Source of the DNA: Methanococcus voltae
GTDB lineage: Archaea > AGJL01 > Methanococci > Methanococcales > Methanococcaceae
NCBI RefSeq assembly: GCF_017875395.1
Contig: NZ_JAGGMO010000002.1
Coordinates: 62,001-126,000 of the forward strand
DNA: 64,000 bases
Direction: 5' to 3'
Shown here: one piece after another, positions 46,551-57,381 of the stretch
How positions within the stretch are numbered: the first letter of the stretch is position 1
How the letters are laid out: each line of letters begins with the position of its first letter
Translations under genes and position numbers: made by a program
Notes under the pieces: generated by a model
Seen by the model: only the letters and a program-made list of their open reading frames with translations
Databases searched by the model: none
What the model was told of the DNA's origin: nothing

Positions 46551-48431
46551 TTATAATTTTGAAACCATATCTTTGAACAATATTTTTTCTGAGCAAGGTT
46601 CTTTATTTTCTGGCTCAATCATTTTCGTTAAGTTAGCGCCCGGTGCTACAACCTTTACAGCATACCCTGAATCTATCATAACTTCTATAACGTATGGCTT
46701 ATTCATTAATATTGCTTTTTTAAGTGTTTCTTTTAAATCTTTGGAGTTTGAAACTCTTTCGGCCATAACTCCGTAACTATGAGCTAATTGAATAAAGTCT
46801 GGTGTTTCGCCCAAATCTATTTGTGACTGCCTGTTATTGAGTACAGATTGCAATTGATGAACCATTCCTAAAGCTCTATTGTTAAATATAACTGCTACTA
46901 CCGGTATGTCGTAATGTGCCATTGTGGCTAACTCCTGTGAGTTCATTAAGAATCCACCGTCACCACTTATAGATATAACGTTTGCTTTAGGCTTTGCAAA
47001 CTTAACTCCTAAAGCTGCAGGGAATCCAAAACCCATTGTACCGAGACCGCCAGATGTTATTAAAGCATCCTTCTTAAATTTAAAGTATCTTGCCATCCAC
47101 ATTTGATTTTGACCAACGTCTGTTGTAACATACGTATTTTCAAGTTCTGGGTCGATATCATATATTGCTTCCATTAAATCGTATATTGCAACTTTGGGAT
47201 GTATTTTTTCTATTTTTTCTATTTTTTCTTCTTCTTTTGTTTCTTTTGTTTCTTTTGTTTTCTGTTTCTCTTCAGCAGTTACACTTAATTCTTTTTCAGA
47301 TTCTTCTTTTAATTTTTTAACTTCATCGGACCATTCTGATATATCCAAAAATTTAGAATTAGAATTTTCCAGTGTATTTTCAGATGTCGATAATTCTTCG
47401 TGTTTTCTTTTCTGTTTCTTCAATTGTTTTATTAAATCCTGTAATATTCTCTTGGCATCACCTACTATAGGAATATCAACGGAAACGTTCTTGCCTATTT
47501 CCGCAGGATCTATGTCCATGTGTATAACTTTAGCATTTGGTGCGAACTCTGAAACTTTTCCAGTTACCCTATCCGAAAACCTGCAACCTACTGCAATCAA
47601 TAAATCACATTTATCTATAAGGTTATTTGAAGCATGCGTACCGTGCATACCCGTTAATCCGGTTGAAAGCTCGTGTTTTTCAGATATACAGCCTTTACCC
47701 ATTAAAGTGGTACATACTGGTATATTCAACAGTTCTGCAAACTCTAATAATTCTTCACTTGCGTGAGCTATTGAAACTCCACCACCTGCTAATATAAGGG
47801 GCTTTTTGGAATTCATTATTGCTTCTAGGGTCTTTTTTATTTGTAATGGGTGTCCCACGGTTGTAGGCTTGTAACTTGATATATTTATATCTGCAGGTAT
47901 TTTTACAGCTTTGCTAAGCTCCCCTGTTAATATATCAGATGGCATATCCACGTGTACTGGTCCAGGCCTACCTGTTGTAGCGATTTCGTGTGCTTTTCTC
48001 ATTATGTCCACTAAATCGTCAGCCTGACGTATTTGGAAATTATGCTTTGTTATTGGCATAAATATGCCGAAAGAGTCTATCTCTTGGAAAGCGTCGTCAC
48101 CTATTATATTTGAGCTAACTTGCCCTGTTAAAGCTATTACCGGCGATGAGTCCATGTGCGCGGTTGCTACGCCAGTTACCAAATTGGTTGCACCAGGGCC
48201 TGATGTGCCTATGCAAACGCCCGCCTTTCCACTAACTCGGGCGTAGCCATCTGCCATATGCGCAGCGGCTTGCTCGTGCCTTGTTAGTATATGTATCATA
48301 TTACTATCGCATAGAGATTCGTAGAAAGATACTAAAACGCCCCCGGGATATCCGAATATTACTTTAGTTCCTTCGGCTTCCAATGCTTTTATTAAAGCCT
48401 CTGCTCCATTCACCTTATTCACTTTAGTCAC
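46551..48431 (-). CDS. ilvB: Acetolactate synthase large (catalytic) subunit
   Basis: A 626-residue thiamine diphosphate enzyme, first step of branched-chain amino acid synthesis. Visible: FGYPGGVLVSFYE, the catalytic Glu in LTRHEQAAAHMADGYAR, GTSGPGATNLVTG, and the ThDP motif SGDGGFLMNSQELATM with NNRALGMV. Between the middle and last domains is a Lys/Glu-rich insertion of roughly 60 residues, ending in the repeated KETKETKEEEKIEKIEKI, longer than in relatives. The start is probably GTG at 48431, five bases after GGTGA; no ATG is available. Confidence 0.94.
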   Translation of the reverse strand: MTKVNKVNGAEALIKALEAEGTKVIFGYPGGVLVSFYESLCDSNMIHILTRHEQAAAHMADGYARVSGKAGVCIGTSGPGATNLVTGVATAHMDSSPVIALTGQVSSNIIGDDAFQEIDSFGIFMPITKHNFQIRQADDLVDIMRKAHEIATTGRPGPVHVDMPSDILTGELSKAVKIPADINISSYKPTTVGHPLQIKKTLEAIMNSKKPLILAGGGVSIAHASEELLEFAELLNIPVCTTLMGKGCISEKHELSTGLTGMHGTHASNNLIDKCDLLIAVGCRFSDRVTGKVSEFAPNAKVIHMDIDPAEIGKNVSVDIPIVGDAKRILQDLIKQLKKQKRKHEELSTSENTLENSNSKFLDISEWSDEVKKLKEESEKELSVTAEEKQKTKETKETKEEEKIEKIEKIHPKVAIYDLMEAIYDIDPELENTYVTTDVGQNQMWMARYFKFKKDALITSGGLGTMGFGFPAALGVKFAKPKANVISISGDGGFLMNSQELATMAHYDIPVVAVIFNNRALGMVHQLQSVLNNRQSQIDLGETPDFIQLAHSYGVMAERVSNSKDLKETLKKAILMNKPYVIEVMIDSGYAVKVVAPGANLTKMIEPENKEPCSEKILFKDMVSKL

Positions 48432-48921
48432 AAAAATCACCGTTATAGCATAATTGTCATAATTTTTTATATTTGTAATACTTATTGAATTGTATAGTTT
48501 AGTATCATTTATAGATTTAAATAAATATATAATTTGATAACAATATTTGTTTCAAGAGGTATATTATATTAATGATTGTATTAAATTGTTATTCAAATGA
48601 TATAGTAATAAAATTGATTATTCGCTTATTTAAAAATACTTAAATAAAATATTATAAATAATTATTGATAAAAATAGATGTATAAACCTATTAGGAGATA
48701 TAATAAGCCAAAAATATAGTTTAAATATAGTTTAAATTTTGTTGAAAATAACATTGTGTAAAAAAAAGCATAATAAACAATCAGTAAAATATCTAATAAA
48801 ATATCTAGTTAACTATCTAGTTAACTATCTTGTAATCTATTTTAAAAAAAGAATTGATTAAGAATAATGAATACATAATTAATTTTAATTAAGTTAATAA
48901 TTTTAATTAATTATTATTCAA
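48432..48921. other. AT-rich gene-free region
   Basis: This 490-base stretch between ilvB and L37e shows no gene. It has a tandem ATCTAGTTAACT duplication near 48810-48835 and tandem TATAGTTTAAA units near 48716-48740. An isolated AGGAGATAT near 48692 has no frame after it. Confidence 0.4.
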
Positions 48922-49110
48922 TTATTTTAATCTTTCTCCGTTGAATTTTTTCCATTGCCATGCAAATCTTTTTAATTTTGCGCTTCTACCGAATCCGCAT
49001 GCTGCACATACTTTTTTCCTAACGTGGTATGATCTTTTTCCACATCTTCTGCAGATAATGTGGTTGGAACCTTTGTTGTGTTTACCTTGTGATGGGGTAC
49101 CTTTGGACAT
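48922..49110 (-). CDS. rpl37e: Large ribosomal subunit protein eL37 (L37e)
   Basis: A 62-residue zinc-ribbon ribosomal protein with CRRCGK and CAACGFG metal ligands and the typical [17 protein letters not shown] start and [10 protein letters not shown] end. Start: the ATG at 49110 after GGTGA. Archaeal genomes usually place it directly after the Sm-like gene; here the same order is kept but with a 406-base gap. Confidence 0.96.
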   Translation of the reverse strand: MSKGTPSQGKHNKGSNHIICRRCGKRSYHVRKKVCAACGFGRSAKLKRFAWQWKKFNGERLK

Positions 49111-49516
49111 TTTTTTCACCGTGTTTGCTTATAATAAATTATAAAAATAAACTCAAAACTAAAAGCTCAATCTATTGATTTTTAACTTTAAAGCTTTGTT
49201 TATTTACATTATTACGTTTATTACGTTTATATTGTTACGTATAGTACTTTAACATAATATATACTTATAGTATAAATATATTATTGTATAATTCTCGATA
49301 GCATGATGATACCATAAATATCAACTACAACACCTTTTGTGATGACTCGATAAATATGATAACAATACAATTGAAAATATAAAACATAATTATTATTAAA
49401 TATTCACGATTATAAATGTGAATGTAAAAGTGAATAAATATTGCTAGTAGTTAAAATTATACTAACAACTTATATTCTTTTTTAATCGCTAAGTTCAGAC
49501 TATAACTTACTATAAC
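49111..49516. other. Gene-free region between L37e and the Sm-like gene
   Basis: No gene is seen. Near 49293-49360 a less AT-rich patch has ATGATGA and GTGATGA, like C and C' boxes, within imperfect direct repeats of TCGATA; no CTGA D box is present, so I do not call a guide RNA. Confidence 0.4.
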
Positions 49517-49726
49517 TTATAATGAAACGTATAAAACGTTGTCTCCTCTAACAACTAACATAGGGTACTCTTTTTCTCCTAATTTAGCGTTTTCTAAAGC
49601 AACATTCATGTGTAAGTCGTATGCTTTTAATCTTCCTTTAATTTCTTTACCGTCTTTTAAAAATACGGTGATATTTGTGTTGATTGATTTTCCTAATGCG
49701 TCTAATGGTCTTTGTGTATCCATCAT
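49517..49726 (-). CDS. Sm-like archaeal protein (SmAP/Lsm)
   Basis: A 69-residue protein with both Sm motifs: Sm1 (VFLKDGKEIKGRLKAYDLHM, NVALENA) and Sm2 (LVVRGDNVLYV). It forms a heptameric ring that binds U-rich RNA. The first of two adjacent ATGs (49726) has GAGGTG at good spacing. It lies upstream of L37e in the conserved archaeal order. Confidence 0.95.
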   Translation of the reverse strand: MMDTQRPLDALGKSINTNITVFLKDGKEIKGRLKAYDLHMNVALENAKLGEKEYPMLVVRGDNVLYVSL

Positions 49727-50077
49727 ATTAACACCTCGCAATAAAAAATTAACTGCTTAAATTTTGTAAAGAATAGATATAATTTTCTAATATATAATAC
49801 TTTGCACTTAATAAATAATTCAGAGTACTTTAATCTAAATTAGATTATTTTATACGGATTTTATAAGTATTTTATTTATTGTGATAAGATATTTAATTAA
49901 ATAAAAGATATATTATAGACTTTGTTAATCAATTATAAAAACTTTGATATTAAATTATATATATTAAGGTATTGTATATGTAATTTGTATTAAAACTTTC
50001 TTAAAACTTTTTTAAAAAAGTAATAAAAAATATTATAAACTTATAAATTAGGAAAATACAAATCAGGTGTTTGAATT
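49727..50077. other. AT-rich divergent promoter region
   Basis: The 351 bases between the Sm-like gene and gatD contain only AT-rich DNA and the divergent promoters. The gatD ribosome site is AGGTG just before 50078. Confidence 0.4.
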
Positions 50078-51406
50078 ATGCGTAATGAGAACTTAGATAT
50101 TGGAGATTTAATAGAATTAACACTAAAAGCCGAGGAAAACAAAACCGCTACCACATACAAGGGTACCGTAATGCCTTGTTTAAAAGAAGACGTTATTATG
50201 ATAAAAATGAGTAGCGGATACAACGCAGGTATAAAAAAGGAAAAAATAGAAGAAATTAAGCTTTTAAGTAAAGGAGAAACACCTAAACACGTTAAAACCG
50301 ACTTAAACATAAACAAAGATAAAAAATTGAAAAATATATCAATTATATCAACTGGCGGTACCGTTGCTTCTAGAGTAGACTATAAAACCGGTGCAGTTCA
50401 CCCTGCTTTTACAGCGGACGACTTAATTATGGCAGTTCCCGAACTTTTGAATATTGCGAACATCTCTGGAAAGGCAGTAATGAACATTTTAAGTGAAAAT
50501 ATGTTACCGGCTTACTGGAAAGAAGTAGCTGAACATATTGAACAGGAAGTAAAAAACGGAGCAGATGGAATTGTTATTGCACACGGTACAGATACCATGC
50601 ACTACACAGCTTCAGCCCTTCAATTTATGGTTAAATCAAATGTACCTATTATTTTAGTTGGTGCTCAAAGAAGTAGCGACAGACCTTCTTCAGACGCTGC
50701 TTTAAACTTAATTGCTTCGACTAAATTTGCTACAGAAGGTTTAAGCGGTGTTTACGTACTTATGCACGGCGAAAACGGTGACGAATACTGTTACTTACAC
50801 GAAGGCGTAAAAGTTAGAAAATTACACTCTTCAAGAAGAGATGCTTTTAAATCTGTTAACGCTCAACCTGTTGCTAAAATGAATATGCTTTCAAAAAACA
50901 AAAAGACAAATGAAAAAGACTATAAAATTGAATATCTTGCAGACGAAAGAAAATTAAAACAGAATGTTATGGATAACAGTTCAAATGTTGAAATAAACAC
51001 GAATTTAGAAGAAAGCGTAGCACTTTTAAAAATTTATCCAGGTATCAATTCAGATATTTTAAAGTATTATGCAGATAATGGTTACAAAGGAATCGTTTTG
51101 GAAGGTACTGGATTAGGACACGCTCCAGAAACTTTATTTGAAGGTATTGAATACGCTATAAACAACGGATTATTGGTTGCCATGACAACACAAACCATCA
51201 ACGGTAGGGTAAATATGAACGTTTACTCAAACGGTGTAGAATTGCAAAAAATGGGCGTAATTAGCTGTGAAGATATGACCGCTGAAACTGCACTTGTAAA
51301 AATGATGTACTTATTGGCAAATTATGATTTTAAAGAAGTTAAGGACTTAATGGGAAAAAATATTGCGGGAGAAATAACCGAATTTAGTTTAATTGATGTA
51401 AATTAA
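50078..51406 (+). CDS. gatD: Glutamyl-tRNA(Gln) amidotransferase subunit D
   Basis: A 442-residue asparaginase-like subunit that releases ammonia from an amide donor for GatE. An N-terminal beta domain precedes the type I asparaginase core with the Thr nucleophile motif [14 protein letters not shown], the second motif [14 protein letters not shown], and [14 protein letters not shown]. It is encoded just upstream of gatE, with which it forms the archaeal GatDE enzyme; the archaeon lacks direct glutaminyl-tRNA synthesis. Confidence 0.96.
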   Translation: MRNENLDIGDLIELTLKAEENKTATTYKGTVMPCLKEDVIMIKMSSGYNAGIKKEKIEEIKLLSKGETPKHVKTDLNINKDKKLKNISIISTGGTVASRVDYKTGAVHPAFTADDLIMAVPELLNIANISGKAVMNILSENMLPAYWKEVAEHIEQEVKNGADGIVIAHGTDTMHYTASALQFMVKSNVPIILVGAQRSSDRPSSDAALNLIASTKFATEGLSGVYVLMHGENGDEYCYLHEGVKVRKLHSSRRDAFKSVNAQPVAKMNMLSKNKKTNEKDYKIEYLADERKLKQNVMDNSSNVEINTNLEESVALLKIYPGINSDILKYYADNGYKGIVLEGTGLGHAPETLFEGIEYAINNGLLVAMTTQTINGRVNMNVYSNGVELQKMGVISCEDMTAETALVKMMYLLANYDFKEVKDLMGKNIAGEITEFSLIDVN

Positions 51407-51506
51407 ATATCTCATATCATAAATATTAATATAAATTTAAAAATAACTTTAAAAATAACTTCATTTAATTATTTAATTATTTATTCATTTGATTATTGGT
51501 GATATT

Positions 51507-53444
51507 ATGTCAAATTCTGATTTGAATTTAAATTTAGACTATAAAGAATTGGGTTTAAAAGTTGGTTTGGAGATACACCAACAGCTAAACACGAGCAGGA
51601 AATTATTTTGTAATTGCCCTACAAAAATTAGAGATGATGAACCGCACGGGGAAATTGAAAGAGTTTTAAGGCCTTCACAAAGTGAAATGGGTCAGATTGA
51701 TAAAGCAGCCCTCATCGAATCTAAAAAAGAGAAAAACTATGTTTATCAGTACTATAATGACACAAATTGTCTTGTAGAATTAGATGATGAACCACCTCAA
51801 GGACCTTGTGAAGAAGGAGTTTACACAGCTGTTGAAGTATCAGAGCTTATGAACATGCACGTAGTTGATGAAGTTCAAGTTATGCGTAAAATGGTTATTG
51901 ATGGTTCAAATACATCTGGATTCCAAAGAACTATGTTTGTATCGCAAGATGGTAGTATAGAAACAGAATACGGCAATATTGGAATTACAAGTTTATGTTT
52001 AGAAGAAGATGCTTGTAAAAAAGTAAGAGATGAAAAAGACAAAGTAATTTATTGTGTTGATAGATTAGGAATTCCTTTATTGGAAATTACCACAGAACCT
52101 GACATCACAACCCCAGAAATGGGAAAAGAAGCTGCGAGAAGAATCGGTACAATTTTGCGAGCCACAGGAAAAGCTAAAAGAGGATTGGGAACCATTAGAC
52201 AAGATGTGAACATTTCTATTAGAGAAGGTGCACGTATTGAGGTTAAAGGGGTTCAAAATCTTGATTTAATCGAGCAAATTATTAAAAACGAAGTAATAAG
52301 ACAAATTAAGTTAAATGAAATTAAAAAAGAATTAATTGAAAGAAATGCCGAAGTAAAAACAGGTATTGAAAACATTGTCGATGTTACCGAATTATTCAAA
52401 AATACTGAATCAAAAGTAATTAAAAGTGCTTTAAAGAAAAAAGGCGTAGTTAAAGCAATTTTACTCAAAGGATTTGATGGTTTAATCGGTAAAGAAGTTC
52501 AGCCAAACAGAAGATTGGGAACTGAATTCTCCGACCGTGGAAAGGTAATCGGAGGCGTTGGGGGATTATTCCATACTGACGAATTGCCTAAATACGGAAT
52601 TACACAAGAAGAAGTTGACGCACTTAAAGAATTCATGGGTGCAAAAGCTGAAACAAAAGATGCTGTTATCATTGTAGGGGATAGGGAAGATAAAGCTGTT
52701 AGAGCGTTAGGTGCTGTTTTAGATAGGGCAAACGAAGCTATAACAATAGGAATTCCAGAAGAAACAAGAAAAGCATTAGAAGATGGTAATACATCATACT
52801 TAAGACCTTTACCGGGTGCTGCAAGGATGTATCCTGAAACAGATATTCCTAACATACCAATCGAGGACGAATTCGTTGAAAACATTAGAAATAATCTTCC
52901 AGAAATGCCAAAAGAAAAATTGGAAAGATTTATAAAAGAATATGACTTAAACAACGATTTAGCAAAACAAATGGTTATGTCTTACCACGTTGATTTATTT
53001 GAAGAGCTTGCAAAATCATACGCTGGTATTAAACCGACTTTAATTGCTACGACTATTGAAGCTACTGTTAAAGAAATTAGAAGAGAAGGATTTAATACTG
53101 AATTACTTGAAGAAGAACACTTTAAACAACTGTTTGAATGTATTGAAAACGGTAAAGTTTCAAAAGAAGCAATCGTTGATGTATTGAAAGGATTTGTTGA
53201 AAATCCATATGCAAATGTTGACAAAATACTTGAAATTAAAGGACTTAGCGCAATGTCTGAAGAAGACGTTGTAAAGGAGATAAAAAGTATTATTGAGCAA
53301 AACATTGCTGTTGTTAACGAAAAAGGAATGGGTGCTATGGGTCTACTCATGGGTAGATGTATGGCCAACTTGCGTGGAAAAGCAGACGGTAAATTGATTA
53401 ATAAAACATTACAAGATGAATTAAAAAGTATTATTAACAAATAA
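51507..53444 (+). CDS. gatE: Glutamyl-tRNA(Gln) amidotransferase subunit E
   Basis: A 645-residue GatB/E kinase that phosphorylates Glu on tRNA(Gln) and amidates it. Signature stretches: LKVGLEIHQQLNTSRKLFCN, LLEITTEPDITTPE, RQDVNISIREGARIEVKGVQ, an AspRS-like insert in the middle and a helical, YqeY-like tail. Start: the ATG at 51507 after GGTGAT; an upstream in-frame ATA/ATT extension is rejected. It lies 100 bases after gatD and is probably in the same operon. Confidence 0.96.
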   Translation: MSNSDLNLNLDYKELGLKVGLEIHQQLNTSRKLFCNCPTKIRDDEPHGEIERVLRPSQSEMGQIDKAALIESKKEKNYVYQYYNDTNCLVELDDEPPQGPCEEGVYTAVEVSELMNMHVVDEVQVMRKMVIDGSNTSGFQRTMFVSQDGSIETEYGNIGITSLCLEEDACKKVRDEKDKVIYCVDRLGIPLLEITTEPDITTPEMGKEAARRIGTILRATGKAKRGLGTIRQDVNISIREGARIEVKGVQNLDLIEQIIKNEVIRQIKLNEIKKELIERNAEVKTGIENIVDVTELFKNTESKVIKSALKKKGVVKAILLKGFDGLIGKEVQPNRRLGTEFSDRGKVIGGVGGLFHTDELPKYGITQEEVDALKEFMGAKAETKDAVIIVGDREDKAVRALGAVLDRANEAITIGIPEETRKALEDGNTSYLRPLPGAARMYPETDIPNIPIEDEFVENIRNNLPEMPKEKLERFIKEYDLNNDLAKQMVMSYHVDLFEELAKSYAGIKPTLIATTIEATVKEIRREGFNTELLEEEHFKQLFECIENGKVSKEAIVDVLKGFVENPYANVDKILEIKGLSAMSEEDVVKEIKSIIEQNIAVVNEKGMGAMGLLMGRCMANLRGKADGKLINKTLQDELKSIINK

Positions 53445-53543
53445 TTTATTTAATTAAATTATTTTTATTTTTTCTATTTATTTTTAAAATTTAAAAAAGT
53501 ATTATTTTATTATTTTATTTTAGTTTATTATATTACTGTATTT

Positions 53544-54050
53544 TTAGCATAGTATCGTTTTATTATTACAATCAATTACTGTTGCATAAATTAAAGGTAT
53601 GGCTTCATAGTCAGACTCTTCATCCGCCCATGTTAAACCGCGATATTCTCCATAAACGTCAATTATGGCACCTTCGTCTAAGTCGCCTATCAGATATCGG
53701 ACTTTTACATCATTACCGTCATAGTAGTTTTCAGAACTTTTTTTAGTTGCCATTGTTAGATACGATTCCCAATCACTATCATTAACCTTAATGATTTGAC
53801 CCCTATAATGAATTATTTTATTAACGTATTCTTCATTTTGTTGTTTTAAATCCTTATAATCTATGTCTAAAGCTTCCCCTTTAATTTGGAACATGTCATA
53901 TTGTTTTACTACTTCATCATCCTCCGAAGATACGGTGACTGACGATGGAGTAAGGTAACCCATAGTAAATATAGCAATTGCACCAAAAGCTATTAAAATT
54001 ACCACTATAACGCCCAACAAAGTATATAATTTGTTTTTTGGCAAATCCAT
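53544..54050 (-). CDS. Membrane-anchored OB-fold-like protein, copy 1
   Basis: A 168-residue protein with an N-terminal membrane helix (LLGVIVVILIAFGAIAIF) and an extracellular domain resembling tRNA_anti-like OB folds (YVNKIIHYRGQIIKVNDSD, then VRYLIGDLDEGAIIDVYGEY). It is paralogous to the next gene. Both have the same MDL.KNKLY start and the same GAGGT-T-run leader. The role is unknown. Confidence 0.65.
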   Translation of the reverse strand: MDLPKNKLYTLLGVIVVILIAFGAIAIFTMGYLTPSSVTVSSEDDEVVKQYDMFQIKGEALDIDYKDLKQQNEEYVNKIIHYRGQIIKVNDSDWESYLTMATKKSSENYYDGNDVKVRYLIGDLDEGAIIDVYGEYRGLTWADEESDYEAIPLIYATVIDCNNKTILC

Positions 54051-54170
54051 AAAAAACCTCGTGCCATTTATTATGTGTAACTAATATATCTAAATATACC
54101 TATATTAATACTGGTTATTTATACTAATTAGCTTACAAAAAAATATTTCATAAAATTTAAAAAAGTATGA

Positions 54171-54247
54171 TTATTTTTATTTTATTATATTATTATTTTA
54201 TTATTTTATTATATTATTATATTATTATATTATTATTTTATTTTATT
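54171..54247. repeat. Simple TTATTAT-type repeat at the end of copy 2
   Basis: Tandem (TTATTAT/TTTTA) units run up to the stop of the copy 2 gene. On the minus strand these are A-rich, so they are not a U-tract for that gene. Confidence 0.7.
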
Positions 54248-54725
54248 CGATTAACAATGCACGTACTGAAGGTATAGTTTCATTTTCTGAATCTTCGCCC
54301 GCCCATTTTAAGCCACTGTAATTTCCATAAACGTCTACTATAGTGCCATTAACAAGTTTATCGCCCTTGTACCATACATTTATGTTATTGCCCGCATAAT
54401 AATTTTCAGAACTTTTTTTAGTAGCCACTGTTAAATAAATATATCCTGTACTTTCATTAACTTTAATGATTTGACCCTTGTAATGAATTAGTTTATCGAC
54501 ATACTGTTCATTATGTTCTTGTAAATCATTATACTTTACATCTAAAGCTTTTTCTTTAATTTGGGAATCTGTGTAATTAGTTAGTACTTGCACATCGTCT
54601 GAAGAGGTGGCAACTGAAGATATGGTAAAATAACCGGCAGATAATGTGATAATCCCACCGATGGCCATCAGAACTATTGCAACTAGTCCTAACAATATGT
54701 ATAATTTGTTTTTTGACAAATCCAT
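54243..54725 (-). CDS. Membrane-anchored OB-fold-like protein, copy 2
   Basis: A 160-residue paralogue of the neighbouring gene: same N-terminal helix (ILLGLVAIVLMAIGGIITLS) and domain (YVDKLIHYKGQIIKVNEST, VDVYGNYSGLKWAGEDSE). Start: the ATG at 54725, matching copy 1 and with GAGGT upstream; a start 18 bases earlier lies before that site. Tandem duplication with moderate divergence. Confidence 0.65.
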   Translation of the reverse strand: MDLSKNKLYILLGLVAIVLMAIGGIITLSAGYFTISSVATSSDDVQVLTNYTDSQIKEKALDVKYNDLQEHNEQYVDKLIHYKGQIIKVNESTGYIYLTVATKKSSENYYAGNNINVWYKGDKLVNGTIVDVYGNYSGLKWAGEDSENETIPSVRALLIE

Positions 54726-54979
54726 AAAAAAACCTCGAGCCATTTGGTCATATATTTAATTATACATTTAAATATACATTTAATTACATATCTTAATATA
54801 TTTCGATATATGATTTAAACATGTTTATTTGAATTAGGTAATTTGCAAATCTATTTTCTTAATGGCTTAAAAAATAAATTAAACTAAAAATTAAACTAAA
54901 AATTAAATTAAAAATTTAAAAAAAAAGAAAGACATTTTTATAGGTCATAATTATGAATCATAAATATCTATTTTATTAA

Positions 54980-56032
54980 TTATTCTTCATCTAAAGGTAA
55001 TTTTTCAGGGCAAACTCTTGCAAAAGTCAAGTAACCGGTGTGTCCTATCATTCTTGTTGATGGTCTAACACCTTTTTCTGAAATATCCATCTCTCTTAAG
55101 ATACACTCAATTGTAATAACGTCTAAGAAATTATTTTCTTTTAAAGCTTCTACAGCTTTTTTGGATTGCTCTATGTATGGCACATAAACCGCAATTCTAC
55201 CTTTTGCCTTATTCAAAGCTTTTTTAGCATGTGGAACTACATTCCAAGGGTCTGGCATATCCAAAACGATTACGTCAACGTCTTGTTCTTCAATACCTTC
55301 TGTTATATCGCCTATTTTCTGGATTACATTGTAAACCTTTTTACTTTCAGCTTCAGGATTTTGTACCTCTTCGCTTACTTCTTTTACTTCTTCCTCTACG
55401 CCAATTATAGGTTGGTTTATTTTTACAGAGCCCATAATTTCAAGGTTTTTTCTTGCAATTTTTGCAAATTCTGGTCTTTTTTCGTAGGTAACTACTTTTC
55501 CTTCCTTACCGACTGCTTGTGATAAGTACATTGTTAATCCTGCTGAGCCAGTTCCTGCTTCAATAACGGTTTCACCGTTTTCAATACCGCAGTATGCAAT
55601 TATAAGACCTATATCTTTAGGCAATAATGTTGTAACGCTTCTTTTCATCTTTTTGATGATGTCAAAAGCTGTAGGCTCAACTAAGTAAAATTCGTCACCC
55701 TTATGGGTCGGTAACACATTACCTTCGCTAACATCTGTTAAATTTGCTACACCCAAATCGTTTCCAAATTCTTTGTTTTCTTTTGCAATTAGGTATTTTT
55801 TACCTCTTTTGTCAATAACTAATTTTTTAGTCTTTGTAGAACCGTTGTACGTATAGTATTTCCAGGTAGGTTTTACTTCCTTTTTTTCCTTCTTTTCTTC
55901 CCTGGTTTCTTCTTTGTTTTCTTCTTTATTAGCTTCCTTGTTTTCTTCTTTATTTTCTACGGTTTCAGTGTTTTCATCGGTTGTAGTATATTGTGTTTCT
56001 TCCGTTTTATTGGTTAATTCTTCATTGGTCAC
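54980..56032 (-). CDS. trmI: tRNA (adenine-N1)-methyltransferase TrmI
   Basis: A 350-residue enzyme that makes m1A at tRNA positions 57/58 (archaeal TrmI). SAM motif VIEAGTGSAGLTMYLSQAVG, then VVTYEKRPEFAKIARKNLE and DVIVLDMPDPWNVVPHA are diagnostic; the N-terminal beta domain is at about 60-130. The first 55 residues are a Glu/Lys/Asn run (NKEENKEANKEENKEET) absent from relatives. The ATG has GGTGAAAT. A short Val/Glu-rich insertion follows motif II. Confidence 0.92.
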   Translation of the reverse strand: MTNEELTNKTEETQYTTTDENTETVENKEENKEANKEENKEETREEKKEKKEVKPTWKYYTYNGSTKTKKLVIDKRGKKYLIAKENKEFGNDLGVANLTDVSEGNVLPTHKGDEFYLVEPTAFDIIKKMKRSVTTLLPKDIGLIIAYCGIENGETVIEAGTGSAGLTMYLSQAVGKEGKVVTYEKRPEFAKIARKNLEIMGSVKINQPIIGVEEEVKEVSEEVQNPEAESKKVYNVIQKIGDITEGIEEQDVDVIVLDMPDPWNVVPHAKKALNKAKGRIAVYVPYIEQSKKAVEALKENNFLDVITIECILREMDISEKGVRPSTRMIGHTGYLTFARVCPEKLPLDEE

Positions 56033-56214
56033 TATTTCACCATTGTATTATATAATAATATTATACTAATATTGTAATAATATTGTAATAAATTTATGAA
56101 TACTATGTCCTTCTAATTTTTATAGATTTACAATTATTAAAAATAATTTTATTTAATTTAGTTAATTTATTTATTTATTTATTTATTTATTTTTTTAACT
56201 TATTTTAACTTATT

Positions 56215-56997
56215 TTAATTCTTTACCCATTTTAATAAATTTTCACATTTTAAATCAATATTTCCATTTTCCGAATCATATTCTTTCAAGAGTTTTTTGG
56301 TTGTATTCCAACTAAATCTAACTATATCAGGCAATTCTTTGTTATCTTCTAAATATTGTTTTAAAAACTTCTTGGTTTTTGGGTCACTTGGGTAACCACT
56401 ACCTATTGTATAGCCCATTGAATTATATCTCTCATTATACTCATCTATGATATTATCACGGGTTACTTTAGCAATTATTGAAGCTGCAGAAACTATTTTG
56501 TAATTATCGTCTGCTTTATGCTCTGCTATCAAATCTATGTTTTTATTTATTAATTTTGCTTTCAATTGGTTTGAAAAAGATGTTTCGTTACTACTGCAAG
56601 CATCGATATAGGTTAAAAAACCATTATTTCGCCTATTTTCATCTAATCCATATTCATCCTTGTAAAATTTATTGATTATACTTGAAAATCCGTTCAATTC
56701 TATTTTATTTAGATTAATTATTTTCATTTGGTCATCAATTTCCTTTGCGGTGACTACTACCTTATCTACTTTTGCAAGTTTTTGTATTTCTTCGTAGAGA
56801 CTTTCTCGTTTTTTCTTAGAAAGCTTTTTACTATCTTTTAAATCTAAATCATAAAATGTTTTAGTTTTTTCCTTATTGTTTAATTCCAATAATACGCCCG
56901 CTATTACCATTGGCCCTATTACTGGACCTCTTCCTGCTTCATCTAACCCTATTACTTTGGGCGTTACAGGTGTTTCATCTATATCGTTTTTTAGCAC
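56215..56997 (-). CDS. rnhB: Ribonuclease HII
   Basis: A 260-residue enzyme that nicks RNA in RNA-DNA hybrids. The motif IGLDEAGRGPVIGPMVIAG and a later YIDACSSNE, AEHKADDNYKIVSAASIIAK and GSGYPSDPKTKKFLKQY are diagnostic; the catalytic acids are in DEAGRG, the YIDA strand and nearby. It starts at GTG with a weak GTGA before it. It is divergent from purP. Confidence 0.95.
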   Translation of the reverse strand: MLKNDIDETPVTPKVIGLDEAGRGPVIGPMVIAGVLLELNNKEKTKTFYDLDLKDSKKLSKKKRESLYEEIQKLAKVDKVVVTAKEIDDQMKIINLNKIELNGFSSIINKFYKDEYGLDENRRNNGFLTYIDACSSNETSFSNQLKAKLINKNIDLIAEHKADDNYKIVSAASIIAKVTRDNIIDEYNERYNSMGYTIGSGYPSDPKTKKFLKQYLEDNKELPDIVRFSWNTTKKLLKEYDSENGNIDLKCENLLKWVKN

Positions 56998-57381
56998 TTT
57001 TTCACTTTGGTTATAATTTTATTTTCTTTTTTATTATTTTATTCTTTATTTTTTATTTTTTATTCTTTATTTTTTATTCTTTATTTTTTATTCTTTATTT
57101 TTTATTATTTTATTATTTAGTTTTCTAGTATAATTGATTAGCATTTTATTTGTATTATATGTATATAGTAACAATATATATAAATTTGAACGAGTAAATA
57201 CTATAATGAATAAATATAATAGTACATTAGTAAAATTTAATAAATATGTTTAGATGTGCAAATGTGTATATGTTTAAAATAAATACATAGGTAAATAAAT
57301 AAATTCTTTAAATATTCTAACTAAATATCATATTTTAAAGTAAGAGTTATAACTTATAAAATTCTTGCTTATGGTGGTAGA
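56998..57381. other. Divergent promoter region with tandem 14-bp repeat
   Basis: The gap between rnhB and purP holds about four copies of the 14-bp unit TATTCTTTATTTTT at about 57040-57102. The rest is AT-rich and contains the purP promoter; GGTGG precedes its ATG. Confidence 0.6.

Noticed and set aside
49293-49360. Possible box C/D guide RNA between L37e and the Sm-like gene
   Set aside because: C-like boxes ATGATGA and GTGATGA are present, but no CTGA D or D' box lies at the required distance on either strand.
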